Part shown: one piece after another, positions 13,228 to 13,630 of the stretch
Layout of the letters: each line of letters starts with the position of its first letter
Numbering within the stretch: the stretch's first letter is position 1
Assembly (NCBI GenBank): GCA_964465665.1
Contig: CAYXKM010000118.1
Coordinates: forward strand, 1 to 13,630
Origin: JAKEGN01 sp964465665
Lineage (GTDB): Bacteria; Pseudomonadota; Gammaproteobacteria; Steroidobacterales; Woeseiaceae
Length of the DNA stretch: 13,630 nt
Direction: 5' to 3'
The notes under the pieces: model-generated
The model's input: only the letters and a program-made list of their open reading frames with translations
Database searches by the model: none
Told to the model about the DNA's origin: nothing
Made by a program: the position numbers and the translations under genes

Positions 13228-13630
13228 TGATCCGCTATATCGCGCCGATCGTTGTCGTCACCGTCATGATCGCAATCTTCATGATCGGCCTCACCAAGGA
13301 CCCGACGGCCCTGCCGTCGCCTTACATTGGCAAAGCCGCACCGCAATTCGACCTCCCGACCCTCGAGGATCCGGCACGGCGTGTCAGCAACACGGACCTC
13401 GCCGGGAAAACGGTACTCGTCAATGTCTGGGCGACCTGGTGTGTCGGATGCCGTCAGGAACACGAGTTCCTGATGCAGCTCGAACAAAACAAAGTCATCC
13501 CGATTTTCGGACTGAATTGGCGGGACAGCCGTGAGGCAGCGCTGGATTGGTTGCGCCAACTCGGCAATCCTTACGTTGTATCAGGCTTTGATGGCGACGG
13601 AACTGCGGGCATCGACTGGGGCGTGTACGG
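13227..13630 (+). CDS. ccmG: Thiol:disulfide interchange protein CcmG/DsbE, C-terminally cut by the window
   Basis: The first 134 residues are visible and the gene continues past the right edge. GGGGAG (13213-13218) is 8 bases before the ATG at 13227. A single N-terminal anchor (about 5-22) places the thioredoxin fold in the periplasm. The active site is WCVGC (71-75) with Cys72 and Cys75, followed by RQEH, as in CcmG. It reduces the haem-binding cysteines of apocytochrome c, receiving electrons through DsbD/CcdA. The rest of the operon (ccmH and perhaps ccmI) should follow but is not in the window. Confidence 0.94.
   Translation, partial: MIRYIAPIVVVTVMIAIFMIGLTKDPTALPSPYIGKAAPQFDLPTLEDPARRVSNTDLAGKTVLVNVWATWCVGCRQEHEFLMQLEQNKVIPIFGLNWRDSREAALDWLRQLGNPYVVSGFDGDGTAGIDWGVY

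Noticed and set aside
1..13630. CRISPR arrays, insertion sequences, transposase or integrase genes
   Set aside because: No regularly spaced repeats, no IS ends and no recombinase motifs were seen; the islet proposal rests on the tRNA repeats only.

Overview
The window looks like a moderately GC-rich gammaproteobacterial chromosome. The evidence is the ccmABCDEFG gene order with ATGA-type overlaps, a bacterial type II thymidine kinase, a tRNA-Cys/tRNA-Leu pair, and NtrC-type sigma-54 regulation. I cannot name a genus from the sequence alone.

Layout. (1) Positions 1-150, minus strand: the first 50 codons of an exported GDSL/SGNH hydrolase, cut by the window edge. (2) Positions 286-865: a tRNA promoter, tRNA-Cys(GCA), a 327-base non-coding stretch rich in repeats, and tRNA-Leu(UAA). 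(3) Positions 938-5579, plus strand: a signalling module made of a membrane histidine kinase, an NtrC-type sigma-54 activator, a well-matched sigma-54 promoter, a secreted right-handed beta-helix-like protein of unknown function, possibly a 34-codon small gene, and a single-domain response regulator. (4) Positions 5580-5805: an intergenic stretch with two hairpins that are partly reverse complements of each other, then a 26-base near copy of the tRNA-Leu 3' end. (5) Positions 5806-6999: an exported protein of unknown function and thymidine kinase. (6) Positions 7008-8303, minus strand: an ExeA-like ATPase fused to an FHA domain. (7) Positions 8565-13630: the System I cytochrome c maturation operon, ccmA to a truncated ccmG.

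How the parts work together. In the ccm operon, CcmAB (ATPase and membrane subunit), CcmC and CcmD load heme onto the chaperone CcmE. CcmF transfers it to apocytochrome c, and CcmG keeps the CXXCH cysteines reduced. In the signalling module, the kinase and activator are adjacent, and the only good sigma-54 promoter I found lies 119 bases past the activator stop, directly before the beta-helix gene. The simplest reading is a self-contained circuit: an extracytoplasmic signal leads to kinase, activator, sigma-54, then the secreted beta-helix protein and perhaps the downstream receiver protein.

Most interesting signal. The last 22 bases of tRNA-Leu plus 4 flanking bases (843-868) recur in the same orientation at 5766-5791 with 23 of 26 bases identical. 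They bracket exactly this signalling module. A similar but more decayed copy of the tRNA-Cys 3' end (429-451) lies at 743-765. Both patterns are what integration at a tRNA 3' end leaves behind, so the kinase-activator-beta-helix module may be a small genomic islet that has lost its integrase.
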